In this document: positions 8,586 to 17,577 of the stretch, piece by piece | Position numbering within the stretch: position 1 is the stretch's first letter | Layout of the letters: each line of letters starts with the position of its first letter | Assembly: GCA_937921035.1 (NCBI GenBank) | Contig: CALEUL010000023.1 | Coordinates: 52,381 to 116,380, forward strand | DNA: 64,000 nucleotides | Direction: 5' to 3' | Source: an uncultured Porphyromonadaceae bacterium | Lineage (GTDB): Bacteria; Bacteroidota; Bacteroidia; Bacteroidales; Muribaculaceae | Notes under the pieces: model-generated | Seen by the model: only the letters and a program-made list of their open reading frames with translations | Told to the model about the DNA's origin: nothing | Database searches by the model: none | Made by a program: the position numbers and the translations under genes

Positions 8586-10295
8586 TCAACCGTTCTTCTG
8601 AACTTTCTCCCATGTATCCTTAAGGGCGATGGTGCGGTTGAAAATCGGTTTCTCGGGGGTGGAATCGTAGTCCGGAGTGAAATAGCCCACACGCTGGAAC
8701 TGGAATTTGGCGAACTTGGTGGCGTTATCTATGATGTACGGTTCAAGTTTGGCATGCTCCACAACTTTCAGCGATTCGGGATTCAGCATCTCGCGGAAAT
8801 CGCGATCTGGTTCGGCAGCGGGGTTCTCGACATCGAACAGACGGTCGTACAGGCGCACTTCGGCGTCAACCGCATGCTGTGCGGAAACCCAGTGCAGGGT
8901 GCCTTTCACTTTGCGGGCTGCGCCGGGCATACCGCTTCGGCTTTCGGGATCGTAGCTGCAGTGCAGTTCTGTGATGTTGCCGTCGGCATCCTTAATCACT
9001 TCGTCGCACTTGATGATATACGCGCCTTTCAGACGCACTTCCGAGCCGGGAGCGAGGCGGAAGAACTTTTTGGGAGGATTCTCCATAAAGTCGTCGCGTT
9101 CTATGTAGATTTCGTGGCTGAACGGCATTTCGTGAACCCCGCTTTCGGGATCTTCGGGATTGTTCTCCATTGTAACAGTTTCAACCTGACCTTCCGGATA
9201 GTTGGTGATAACGACCTTGAGCGGGTTCAGAACAGCCATTACGCGGGTGGCAATTTTGTTAAGGTCGTCGCGGACGGCATGTTCAAGCAGGCTGACGCTG
9301 TTCAGAGCCTCGTATTTGGTGTAACCGATGGTATTGATGAAGTTACGGATGGATGCCGGGGTGTAGCCTCGGCGACGCATACCCGAGATAGTCGGCATTC
9401 GAGGATCATCCCAACCGGCAACAAGACCTTCCTTGACGAGCTGCAGCAGTTTGCGCTTGCTCATCACAGTGTATGTCAGGTTGAGGCGGTTGAACTCGAT
9501 CTGACGCGGGCAATAGCTTTCGTCGGCAAGCTCGTGCACGAAATGTTCATACAGCGGACGGTGTACTACGAATTCGAGGGTACAGATGGAATGGGTAACG
9601 CCTTCGAAGTAGTCGCTCTGGCCGTGGGCGAAGTCGTACATGGGATAAACCTTCCATGTAGTACCGGTGCGGTGATGCGGTGTCTTGATAATGCGGTACA
9701 TGATGGGGTCGCGGAAGTGCATGTTTGGCGAAGCCATATCTATCTTCGCGCGGAGCACGCGGCTGCCTTCTTCAAACTCGCCGGCGTTCATGCGGGTGAA
9801 GAGATCGAGATTCTCCTCGACAGAACGGTTGCGGTACGGGCTTTCCTCTCCGGGCGTTGTGGGAGTGCCTTTCTGGCGCGCGATTTCCTCGCTGCTCTGG
9901 TCGTCCACATAAGCCTTGCCTTCCTTGATAAGGCGGACAGCAAGATCGTAGAGCTGGGGGAAATAGTCGGAAGCATAGTATTCGCGGTTACCCCAGTCGA
10001 AGCCAAGCCAGTGAATATCTTCGCGAATAGAATCTACGTATTCAACATCCTCCTTCACGGGGTTGGTATCATCGAAGCGAAGGTTGCAAGTGCCGCCGAA
10101 CTTCTCAGCCACACCGAAATCCATGCAGATTGCTTTTGCATGGCCTATATGAAGGTAGCCGTTTGGCTCAGGTGGAAAACGGGTGCTTAACCGTCCGCCG
10201 TTTTTACCGGCACGGAGGTCGTTGTACACTTCTTCTTCCACAAAGTTGAGGCCTTTGGCCTGTTCATTGTCAAGGGTTGCGTTTTCTTCTGACAT
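8586..10295 (-). CDS. glnS: Glutamine--tRNA ligase
   Basis: Class I synthetase that charges tRNA-Gln. The 569-residue protein has the GlnS-specific PPEPNGYLHIGHAK block (about 41-54, HIGH at 49-52), a KMSKS-type loop read here as VMSKRK, and the two C-terminal anticodon-binding barrels, giving the typical bacterial GlnS length without a YqeY-like extension. Its presence means glutaminyl-tRNA can be made directly rather than only through the GatCAB route. It is third in the order udk-lptB-glnS on the minus strand, 30 bp after lptB. Confidence 0.96.
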   Translation of the reverse strand: MSEENATLDNEQAKGLNFVEEEVYNDLRAGKNGGRLSTRFPPEPNGYLHIGHAKAICMDFGVAEKFGGTCNLRFDDTNPVKEDVEYVDSIREDIHWLGFDWGNREYYASDYFPQLYDLAVRLIKEGKAYVDDQSSEEIARQKGTPTTPGEESPYRNRSVEENLDLFTRMNAGEFEEGSRVLRAKIDMASPNMHFRDPIMYRIIKTPHHRTGTTWKVYPMYDFAHGQSDYFEGVTHSICTLEFVVHRPLYEHFVHELADESYCPRQIEFNRLNLTYTVMSKRKLLQLVKEGLVAGWDDPRMPTISGMRRRGYTPASIRNFINTIGYTKYEALNSVSLLEHAVRDDLNKIATRVMAVLNPLKVVITNYPEGQVETVTMENNPEDPESGVHEMPFSHEIYIERDDFMENPPKKFFRLAPGSEVRLKGAYIIKCDEVIKDADGNITELHCSYDPESRSGMPGAARKVKGTLHWVSAQHAVDAEVRLYDRLFDVENPAAEPDRDFREMLNPESLKVVEHAKLEPYIIDNATKFAKFQFQRVGYFTPDYDSTPEKPIFNRTIALKDTWEKVQKNG

Positions 10296-10325
10296 ATTAT
10301 GATATGTGTTACTGTTTGTACTTTG

Positions 10326-11249
10326 TTATCCGAGGCGTTTGCGGTAGAACACGAAGTCGCGTCCAAGATATTTCTCGCGCACCACAGGATTTTCGGCGAG
10401 TTCCTCGCTTGTGCCCTGAAATAGTATGCGGCCTTCGAAAAGAAGGTAGGCGCGGTCGGTTATTCGTAGAGTTTCCTGGGCGTTGTGGTCGGTTATTAGG
10501 ATTCCGATATTTTTGTCCTTGAGTTTGTACACTACTTTCTGGATATCCTCCACGGCGATGGGGTCCACACCGGCGAAAGGTTCGTCGAGCATGATGAAAC
10601 TCGGATTAATGGCGAGGCATCGCGCTATTTCGGTTCTGCGTCGCTCGCCGCCCGAAAGCTGGTCGCCGAGATTCTTGCGCACTTTCTGCAGGTTGAATTC
10701 GTCAATAAGGCTCTCAAGTTTGTCGGCTTGTTGTTCCTTGGTCATGTCGGTCATCTGGAGTACAGCACGAATGTTGTCCTCTACGCTCAGTTTGCGAAAC
10801 ACGGACGCTTCCTGTGCGAGATATCCGATGCCGTTCTGTGCCCTTTTGTATACCGGATATTTGGTTATATTCAGGTCGTTGAGGAATATATTGCCCTCGT
10901 TGGGCTGTATCAGGCCAACGGTCATGTAGAACGTGGTTGTCTTTCCGGCGCCGTTTGGTCCGAGCAGTCCCACAATCTCGCCCTGCGTAACATCGATGGA
11001 AACATGGTTTACTACGGTGCGTTTGCCGTAGCGTTTTACAAGGTTGTCGGTACGCAATACCAGGGGCTTTGTCTTTTCTGTCGCGATTGTCTCTGGTTCG
11101 CCCGTAACAATGGTAGCGCTTTCGGTTAGCTGATCCGTAGCGTTGTCTATTGTCTCAAGGATGGTTTCCTTTCCTTCGGGAACTTCGAAGGGCTGAGGAA
11201 TGTTGCGTTCCTCGTCGTTCCTGTTTCTATGAAGCCAGCTCAGCGCCAT
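10326..11249 (-). CDS. lptB: LPS export ABC transporter ATP-binding protein, with N-terminal extension
   Basis: ATPase that powers LptFG to pull lipopolysaccharide out of the inner membrane. Walker A GPNGAGKT (97-104), signature LSGGE (198-202) and Walker B LDEPFAGVDP (221-230) are all present. The segments YLAQEASVFRKLSVEDN and ending YLGRDFVF are characteristic of LptB. The ABC domain begins only near residue 63; the first ~62 residues form a charged, Thr/Glu-rich low-complexity stretch not found in the enterobacterial protein. There is no in-frame ATG at the canonical position. Coupled to udk with 3 bp between. Confidence 0.93.
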   Translation of the reverse strand: MALSWLHRNRNDEERNIPQPFEVPEGKETILETIDNATDQLTESATIVTGEPETIATEKTKPLVLRTDNLVKRYGKRTVVNHVSIDVTQGEIVGLLGPNGAGKTTTFYMTVGLIQPNEGNIFLNDLNITKYPVYKRAQNGIGYLAQEASVFRKLSVEDNIRAVLQMTDMTKEQQADKLESLIDEFNLQKVRKNLGDQLSGGERRRTEIARCLAINPSFIMLDEPFAGVDPIAVEDIQKVVYKLKDKNIGILITDHNAQETLRITDRAYLLFEGRILFQGTSEELAENPVVREKYLGRDFVFYRKRLG

Positions 11250-11252
11250 ATC

Positions 11253-11900
11253 TCAAATTGCAGGATTCGACACTCCGCGCACGGCGCTTCCCTTATGCAG
11301 GCGACTTTCGATATAGTCGGTGAGCAGATTGATAGCTACTGTGTTGCTGCCGCCCTGAGGGACAATAAGGTCGGCATAGCGTTTACTCGGCTCTATGTAC
11401 TGGCAGTGCATGGGCTTGAGTACATCCTGATATCGGTTAATCACGATCTCGGGAGTACGGCCTCGCTCTATGCAGTCGCGGGCGATAACGCGGATAAGAC
11501 GGTCGTCGGCGTCGGCATCGACAAAAACTTTGATGTCGAGCATGTTGCGGATGGTGGGGTCGGTAAGCACCAGAATACCTTCCACAATAACTACGTCGGC
11601 CGGTTTCACCTCTACGGTCTCGCTCTGGCGGGTACATGTAAGGTAGGAATATGTGGGCATCTGTATTGTGTGGCCTTTTTTGAGCTCGGCAAGATGTTCC
11701 ACCAGCAGCGACCACTCGATAGCGTTTGGCTCGTCGAAGTTGATTTTGGAGCGTTCCTCCGGCGGAATATGGCTGGAATCTTTGTAGTAAGAGTCCTGTG
11801 GCATCACCGCAACCTCACCCGCGGGAAGGCTGTTTATGATTTTGTTTACCACTGTGGTCTTGCCGGAACCGGTACCTCCGGCTATTCCTATTATTAACAT
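11253..11900 (-). CDS. udk: Uridine kinase
   Basis: Salvage enzyme that phosphorylates uridine and cytidine. The 215-residue protein begins with the P-loop GIAGGTGSGKTT (5-16) and has the PQDSYYKD nucleoside-site segment, INFDEPNAIEW and VIVEGILVL, all typical of Udk rather than phosphoribulokinase. It is the first gene of udk-lptB-glnS and has a perfect Bacteroidota promoter upstream (11947-11978). Confidence 0.94.
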   Translation of the reverse strand: MLIIGIAGGTGSGKTTVVNKIINSLPAGEVAVMPQDSYYKDSSHIPPEERSKINFDEPNAIEWSLLVEHLAELKKGHTIQMPTYSYLTCTRQSETVEVKPADVVIVEGILVLTDPTIRNMLDIKVFVDADADDRLIRVIARDCIERGRTPEIVINRYQDVLKPMHCQYIEPSKRYADLIVPQGGSNTVAINLLTDYIESRLHKGSAVRGVSNPAI

Positions 11901-11946
11901 GAGCTATGCTTGGTTTTAGTTGCGTTCAACGCTTCAAAACAATGTG

Positions 11947-11978
11947 CAAAGTTACACATTGCGCATAAAACTGCCAAA
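11947..11978 (-). promoter_or_regulatory. udk promoter, full Bacteroidota consensus
   Basis: Minus strand TTTG (11975-11978), 20-bp spacer, TAACTTTG (11947-11954). Lies between the lpdA stop and the udk start and separates the two operons. Confidence 0.8.
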
Positions 11979-11993
11979 TTTATTTTAATGGCG

Positions 11994-13289
11994 TCAGCGG
12001 CAAAGCGCGGAGGCTGCCGTCTGCAGAAGTTCGGACAGAGTGGGATGCGCATGTATGCTCTCGCACAGTTCTCGGGCCGTGAGCTTCCTCGAAATGGCAA
12101 GCGCAGCCTCTGCTACAAGGTCGGCGGCGTGCGGGCCGAGGACAGAGCAGGATGTAAGGATGCCGCTTTCCGCTTCACATTCCAACTTGAGCAAACCGTC
12201 CTGACCTGAGGCAAGAGCCTTGCCGTTGCTGGCATAGGGTAGCTTGATTGTGCGTGTCTCACAATCTATAGCACGCTTTACAAAGGCGCATTCGGGGATG
12301 GTGAAGACTACGGAGGGAACTACATCGAGGTTCACTGTTTTGCCGAGAACGCAGCGCCCTTGAGCGCTTGCGGCATGGGCAAGCATGCATTTGCCGTTTA
12401 CATCGCCGATGGCATAGACTCCGTTGGCCGACGTACGGAAACGATCGTCGGTAGCGATGAATCCGCGTTCGTTTACGGCAATTCCGGCGTCCGCGCATCC
12501 GTCGGGAAGAACCGCACGGCGGCCGACGGCGGCGAGAACGTAGTCGCTTTCAACGGTGAATTCTTTGTCTTTCTTCGTGTATCGCACTGTACTGTCAGCA
12601 TCGATTCCGGTAACTCTTGCATCGGTTACGATGCTTATACCTCTTTTCCCCAGGGCGTTGCGCAGACGCTTGGCAATATCGGTGTCCATTCCGGGGAGTA
12701 TCTCCTTGCAGAATTCCAGCACGGTAACGTCGGAGCCGTATGCGGCGGCTACCGAGGCCATTTCAAGGCCTATTACGCCTCCGCCCACAACGGTGATGCG
12801 TCGCGGCAGTTCGGTGAGGCTCAGAAAATCGTCGCTGCTGTGATATAGAGAGGGAGCTATGCCTCTTAACGGTGCCGGGCATGAACCGGTAGCGATTATT
12901 ATGCGCTGAGCGGTGTATTCCTCACCGTCGGCTATAACCCGAGGACCTTCGGCAAGACGAGCCTCGGCGTTTATCACTTTTACAGTGCCAAGCATATCGG
13001 CGATTCCGCCGCGCAATTCGCTTATTACCTCCGCTGCACGCTCAACCGCTGAGGCATAGCTTGCGGTGGCAGATGCCTTGATGCCGAAGCGGGTGGAGTT
13101 TCGTATTGTTTCGAGTATTTCAGCTCCTGCGCACAGGCATTTGGTGGGTATACAGCCTCGGTTAAGGCATGTTCCCCCGAGGTGGCCTTTCTCGAACAAG
13201 ATAACGACAAGGCCGGAAGCGGCGGCCTCGGCGGCAGTTTCGTAACCGCCGGGACCGCCTCCAATAATAATCAGATCTGCTTTTTGCAT
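11994..13289 (-). CDS. lpdA: Dihydrolipoyl dehydrogenase (glycine cleavage L protein)
   Basis: FAD enzyme that reoxidises the dihydrolipoyl arm of the H protein with NAD. FAD-binding IIIGGGPGGYETA (7-19), the redox disulfide GGTCLNRGC (C41, C46), the NAD Rossmann motif VVGGGVIGLEMAS and the C-terminal HAHPTLSE histidine-glutamate dyad are all present. At 431 residues it is somewhat shorter than common Lpd (about 460-470). It overlaps gcvPB by 19 bp at the end of the gcv operon. That position makes service to glycine cleavage the likely role, though it could also serve other 2-oxo acid complexes elsewhere. Confidence 0.93.
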   Translation of the reverse strand: MQKADLIIIGGGPGGYETAAEAAASGLVVILFEKGHLGGTCLNRGCIPTKCLCAGAEILETIRNSTRFGIKASATASYASAVERAAEVISELRGGIADMLGTVKVINAEARLAEGPRVIADGEEYTAQRIIIATGSCPAPLRGIAPSLYHSSDDFLSLTELPRRITVVGGGVIGLEMASVAAAYGSDVTVLEFCKEILPGMDTDIAKRLRNALGKRGISIVTDARVTGIDADSTVRYTKKDKEFTVESDYVLAAVGRRAVLPDGCADAGIAVNERGFIATDDRFRTSANGVYAIGDVNGKCMLAHAASAQGRCVLGKTVNLDVVPSVVFTIPECAFVKRAIDCETRTIKLPYASNGKALASGQDGLLKLECEAESGILTSCSVLGPHAADLVAEAALAISRKLTARELCESIHAHPTLSELLQTAASALCR

Positions 13290-14743
13290 AGTTCGGCGTA
13301 AGAGGTAACAGGATTCATCGCTGCCTCGTCCTCGTCGGGGTGCGATATGGGCGTGGTGTATGGAGCGTTCTTAATCTTGTCGGGGTTGCGCACGGCATCT
13401 TCGGCAATAGACCGCATCACGGCAATGAACTTGTCGAGCGTTTCGGGCGATTCCGTCTCTGTGGGTTCTATCATCAGGCTCTCGTGGAACAGGAGCGGGA
13501 AGTAGATGGTAGGTGCGTGGAAGCCGTGGTCGAGCAAGGCTTTGGCGATATTCAGAGTGGTTACACCCGTGGATTTGTCTCGCAGACCGTCAAATACAAA
13601 TTCGTGTTTGCAAGGGCCGGGTATGGGCTGGAGATACAAATCGGAGAGGGAGTGCATTATGTAGTTGGCATTGAGCGTGGCAAGTGGCCCTACTTTGGCG
13701 ATACCTTCGGCACCGAGTGTAAGTATATAACTTAGTGCTTTTACGAGTACAGCAAAGTTTCCCAGCCATGCGCTGACACGGCCGAAAGCATCGGTTCCGA
13801 ATTCAACATCAAGCATACCGTCGGCTTTCTCTACCACACGCGGATTGGGGAGGAATTTCTCGAGGCCGGCGCGTACGCCCACGGGACCTGCGCCGGGACC
13901 ACCGCCGCCGTGAGGCGTGGAGAATGTCTTGTGCAGGTTAATGTGCATCACGTCGAAGCCCATATCGCCGGGGCGGGCGATACCGAGCATGGGGTTGAGG
14001 TTGGCTCCGTCGTAGTAGAGCAGTGCGCCTGCGGCATGCACCGCCTCGGCAATCTCGGGAATGTGTTTCTCGAACATGCCAACGGTGTTGGGGTTGGTCA
14101 TCATTACCGCCGCGATGGTGCTGTCCAGCTTGGATTTGAGGTCGTCGATATCAATAGTGCCGTCAGCAAGGCTTTTGACTTCCACAATGTCGAAACCGGC
14201 GATATGGGCGCTGGCAGGGTTGGTGCCGTGTGCCGAGTCGGGGACTATCACTTTGGTGCGGGCTTCGTCGGCGCGGCTCAGATGGTACTGACGTATAACC
14301 ATAAGGCCGGTATATTCGCCGTGGGCGCCGGCAAAGGGATTGAGGGTGAATTCGGCCATGCCGCCAATCTCGGAGAGATATTTCTCGAGCGTGCGGTAAA
14401 TTCTCAGAGCGCCCTGTACGGTGTTTGCAGGCTGCATGGGGTGCAGGGCTGCGATGTTGGCGCGGGCCACGTTCGCCTCGTTGCTCTTGGGGTTGTATTT
14501 CATCGTGCAGGACCCCAGCGGATAGAAACCCGTGTCTACGCCGAAGTTGTTGGAACTGCTGTTTGTATAGTGGCGCACAAGGGTGGGCTCGTCTACTTCG
14601 GGAAGTTCGGGAACGTTGCCGCGGCGCAGGGCGGCGGGAATGGTGCTGTCGCCGTCACTGTATTTGTAGCGGGGCAGCGAATATCCGCGGCGTCCGCTGT
14701 GCGAAAGCTCGAATATGAGCGGTTCGTATAATTCTTTGTTCAT
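13271..14743 (-). CDS. gcvPB: Glycine dehydrogenase (decarboxylating) subunit 2
   Basis: C-terminal half of the split P protein; it carries PLP and decarboxylates glycine, passing the aminomethyl group to GcvH. The PLP lysine is visible in NLHKTFSTPHGGGGPG (Lys272). The 490-residue length fits the two-subunit form. The start lies one base past the gcvPA stop. Other family blocks: GFYPLGSCTMKYNPK (72-86) and AHGTNPASAHIAGF (171-184). Confidence 0.96.
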   Translation of the reverse strand: MNKELYEPLIFELSHSGRRGYSLPRYKYSDGDSTIPAALRRGNVPELPEVDEPTLVRHYTNSSSNNFGVDTGFYPLGSCTMKYNPKSNEANVARANIAALHPMQPANTVQGALRIYRTLEKYLSEIGGMAEFTLNPFAGAHGEYTGLMVIRQYHLSRADEARTKVIVPDSAHGTNPASAHIAGFDIVEVKSLADGTIDIDDLKSKLDSTIAAVMMTNPNTVGMFEKHIPEIAEAVHAAGALLYYDGANLNPMLGIARPGDMGFDVMHINLHKTFSTPHGGGGPGAGPVGVRAGLEKFLPNPRVVEKADGMLDVEFGTDAFGRVSAWLGNFAVLVKALSYILTLGAEGIAKVGPLATLNANYIMHSLSDLYLQPIPGPCKHEFVFDGLRDKSTGVTTLNIAKALLDHGFHAPTIYFPLLFHESLMIEPTETESPETLDKFIAVMRSIAEDAVRNPDKIKNAPYTTPISHPDEDEAAMNPVTSYAELCKKQI

Positions 14744-14744
14744 C

Positions 14745-16079
14745 TTACAGGCTGTTTACCAGTGCGACATATTTTTCGATATCTTCGGGCGAGCACATCT
14801 CGGTGGCACATACCATCAGCGTATTCTCTGTCAGTTCTACTCCGGCCAGAATTCCCGCGGCGGCTGCTGCGTCTATGATTTTCCTTGCCGGATATGTGTC
14901 GGCAGTCTCAAGGACGAATTCGTTGAGAAATGGCTTGTCGGGATATTTCATGCTCACCTTTCCAGTGGCGCATAGCTTATGTGCAAGAGAGTGCGCGGCC
15001 TGTGCGCTGAGTTCGTTCACACGGGCGAGACCTTCGGCTCCCATCAGTCCCAGATACATGGCTGCGTTGAGGGTCATTATGCCCTGGTTGGAGCAGATGT
15101 TGGAGGTGGCTTTCTGGCGGCGTATGTGCTGTTCGCGAGCCTGGAGCGTGAGGACGAAAGCGCGTTTGCCTGTGGCGTCGGTGGTGGCGCCCACGATGCG
15201 TCCGGGCATCTTGCGCATCAGTGCTTTTGTGCAGCACAGATAGCCCAAACCGGGGCCTCCGTAGTTCAGCGGAATACCGAGGCTCTGAGCCTCGCCGCAG
15301 GCGATGTCGGCGCCCCATTCCGCCGGGGTGCGTATGGCCCCGAGTGTCGACGCATGGCTGTTTACGATGAACAGTGCTTTGTGGCTGTGGCAGATTTCGG
15401 CATAGCCGTTGTAGTCTTCGAGGATACCGAAGAAGTTGGGCGATGCAACCACTACGGCGGCGACATCTCCGGCGCCCATCGTTTCTTCGAATGCTGTACG
15501 CGATGTAATGCCGCGGTCTTCGGGGATGGTCTCGACAATGATGCCGCACCCCGAGGCGTATGTGCCGATAACAGATGCTGTGGCAGGGGCGAGCGTCGCC
15601 GAAACGAGCACGCGCTTTTTCTTCTTGGAAGCGCTCACAGCCATCATGACGGCCTCAGCGGTGGCTGTGGCGCCGTCGTACATGGACGCGTTGCAGATAT
15701 CAAGGCCCGTAAGGCTGCACATCATGCTCTGATATTCGAATATATATTGCAGCGTACCCTGCGAAATCTCGGGCTGGTAGGGAGTGTAGGCGGTGTAGAA
15801 TTCCGAGCGCGATAGCATGGCCGGAATAGCTGCCGGAGTGTAGTGGTTATAGAACCCGGCGCCTGCGAAGCATGTAAGCGAGGCGTTCTGCTTGCTAATG
15901 GCATCGAACCAGCGGGCCACTTCCGGTTCGCTCATTCCTGCGGGCAGCCTGTATGGTCCTTTCAGCCGCAGCTGCCCGGGCACGTCGCTGTACAGGTCGT
16001 CGAGAGTCCGGGCGCCGCAGCGTTCAAGCATCCTGCCGATGTCTTCGGCGGTATGCGGCAGATAGTGGTCGGCAGCCAT
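14745..16079 (-). CDS. gcvPA: Glycine dehydrogenase (decarboxylating) subunit 1
   Basis: N-terminal half of the split P protein, needed to form the heterotetramer with GcvPB. The 444-residue chain contains FAGAGFYNHYTPAAI, the TPYQPEISQGTLQ segment and NYGGPGLGYLCC, all typical of GcvPA; no PLP lysine is expected here. Tight spacing to gcvH (1 bp) and gcvPB (1 bp) implies a single transcript. Confidence 0.96.
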   Translation of the reverse strand: MAADHYLPHTAEDIGRMLERCGARTLDDLYSDVPGQLRLKGPYRLPAGMSEPEVARWFDAISKQNASLTCFAGAGFYNHYTPAAIPAMLSRSEFYTAYTPYQPEISQGTLQYIFEYQSMMCSLTGLDICNASMYDGATATAEAVMMAVSASKKKKRVLVSATLAPATASVIGTYASGCGIIVETIPEDRGITSRTAFEETMGAGDVAAVVVASPNFFGILEDYNGYAEICHSHKALFIVNSHASTLGAIRTPAEWGADIACGEAQSLGIPLNYGGPGLGYLCCTKALMRKMPGRIVGATTDATGKRAFVLTLQAREQHIRRQKATSNICSNQGIMTLNAAMYLGLMGAEGLARVNELSAQAAHSLAHKLCATGKVSMKYPDKPFLNEFVLETADTYPARKIIDAAAAAGILAGVELTENTLMVCATEMCSPEDIEKYVALVNSL

Positions 16080-16080
16080 A

Positions 16081-16455
16081 TCAGTGTTCGTTTTCGCAGA
16101 ATTCGGCGTAGCCCTTTTCGTCCATCAGTTTGTCCAGTTCGGAGGGGTCGGCGATGCGTACCTTGATAATCCATGTGCCGAGCGGGTCGTTGTTGATTAG
16201 CTTGGGATTGTCCTCCAGGTCGGCGTTTACTTCCAGTACCTCTCCGGTTACGGGCGAGATAAGGTCGGAAGCGGCTTTGCGGCTTTCGATGGCGCCGAAT
16301 TCCACGCCAGCCTCAACTTCGTCGCCTTCGTCGGGAACGTCGACGTAAGTTACAGCGCCAAGTTGTTTTGCGGCATATTCTGATACGCCGATATAACCGT
16401 TTTCGCCTTCTACTTTGATATATTCATGGGTGGGAAGATACAGAATCTTAGACAT
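16081..16455 (-). CDS. gcvH: Glycine cleavage system H protein
   Basis: Small lipoylated carrier that shuttles the aminomethyl group between P, T and L proteins. The 124-residue length is typical. The lipoyl-lysine motif is GAIESRKAASD, with the modified lysine at about 60. HEYIKVEGENGYIGVSEYA at the N-terminus is standard. The first gene of the same operon is a lipoate ligase, the enzyme able to modify this lysine. Confidence 0.96.
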   Translation of the reverse strand: MSKILYLPTHEYIKVEGENGYIGVSEYAAKQLGAVTYVDVPDEGDEVEAGVEFGAIESRKAASDLISPVTGEVLEVNADLEDNPKLINNDPLGTWIIKVRIADPSELDKLMDEKGYAEFCENEH

Positions 16456-16461
16456 TGTATT

Positions 16462-17550
16462 TTATTTTTTATAGTTAGGAATATAGAAACGTTTCTTAAT
16501 CACTGTCGCCGGAGCAAGTTTGCGGCGTATTTTAACCTGTAGCCTGGAACCGAGCGTTCCGTACGGAGCTTCCACAAGGGCCATAGCTATGTTTTTGCCG
16601 AGCGTGAGGGAGTTGTATCCCGTGGTTATGTAACCAACGGTACCGCCGTCCATGTCGAGCACCTCGAAGCCGTGGCGTGCCGTGGCGTGACTGTCGATTT
16701 CCAGACCTACCAGTTTGCGCTTCAGCCCCTCGGCCTTCTGCTTTTTAAGCGCCTCGCAGCCTATGAATCCTTCGGGCTTGTCAAGTTTCACGAACATGCC
16801 CAGTCCTGCTTCCAGCGGCGTGATCTCGTCGGTGAGTTCGTCGCCGTACAGTGGCAGCCCTGCCTCGAAACGCAGTGTGTCGCGGCAACCCAGACCGCAG
16901 GGTTCGATACCTGCCGCCATCAGTTTCTCCCACATACCCACAATAACACCGGGGGCTGCATAGAGTTCAAAACCGTCCTCGCCGGTATATCCCGTACGGC
17001 TTATAATCGTGAGGTCTGGCAGAGTTTTGAATGTGTAGAACGACAGGTCGGAACAGTCTATGCCCAGTACATCTTTCATCACCTTTTCGCTGTCGGGACC
17101 CTGCACGGCAAGCTGCCCGAAATCGGCGCAGCGGTCTATTACCTCAACATCGTATGCTCCGGCATGCGACCGAATCCAGCTCAAGTCTTTTTCTGTGTTG
17201 GAGGCGTTGATAACGAGCATGAAATCATTCTCGTTGCGGCGGTACACGAGCATATCGTCCACAGTGCCGCCGTCGAAGGCTGTCATCATGCCGTAGGCCG
17301 CCTGCCCGTCGTGCAGGGCGGCTGCGTCGTTTGTGAAAATATGGTTTACGAATCTCAGCGCCTCCGGGCCTTTGATGTCTACTTCGCCCATGTGCGAAAC
17401 ATCAAAAACGCCGCAACGTGTGCGCACGGCCTGATGCTCGGTGTCCAGCCCTGCATATTCTATCGGCATGTCGTAGCCGGCGAAGGGCGACATCTGCGCA
17501 CCCTGCGCCACGTGTTTTTCATGCAGGCATGTTGTTTTTATATCATCCAT
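16462..17550 (-). CDS. gcvT: Aminomethyltransferase (glycine cleavage T protein)
   Basis: Releases ammonia from the aminomethyl-H protein and gives methylene-tetrahydrofolate. The 362-residue protein contains VFDVSHMGEVDIKG, LAVQGPDSEKV and TGYTGEDGFELY, the family folate-site segments, and ends in a barrel domain with GYITTGYNSLTLGKNIAMA. Between lplA (27-bp gap) and gcvH (6-bp gap). Confidence 0.96.
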   Translation of the reverse strand: MDDIKTTCLHEKHVAQGAQMSPFAGYDMPIEYAGLDTEHQAVRTRCGVFDVSHMGEVDIKGPEALRFVNHIFTNDAAALHDGQAAYGMMTAFDGGTVDDMLVYRRNENDFMLVINASNTEKDLSWIRSHAGAYDVEVIDRCADFGQLAVQGPDSEKVMKDVLGIDCSDLSFYTFKTLPDLTIISRTGYTGEDGFELYAAPGVIVGMWEKLMAAGIEPCGLGCRDTLRFEAGLPLYGDELTDEITPLEAGLGMFVKLDKPEGFIGCEALKKQKAEGLKRKLVGLEIDSHATARHGFEVLDMDGGTVGYITTGYNSLTLGKNIAMALVEAPYGTLGSRLQVKIRRKLAPATVIKKRFYIPNYKK

Positions 17551-17577
17551 ATCTGAACTATTGGTATATTTAAGGAT

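Noticed and set aside
8523..10190. Open frame of 555 codons on the plus strand opposite glnS
   Set aside because: Fully antisense to a clear glnS; the translation has no family features. Such long shadow frames come from codon bias in GC-balanced genes.
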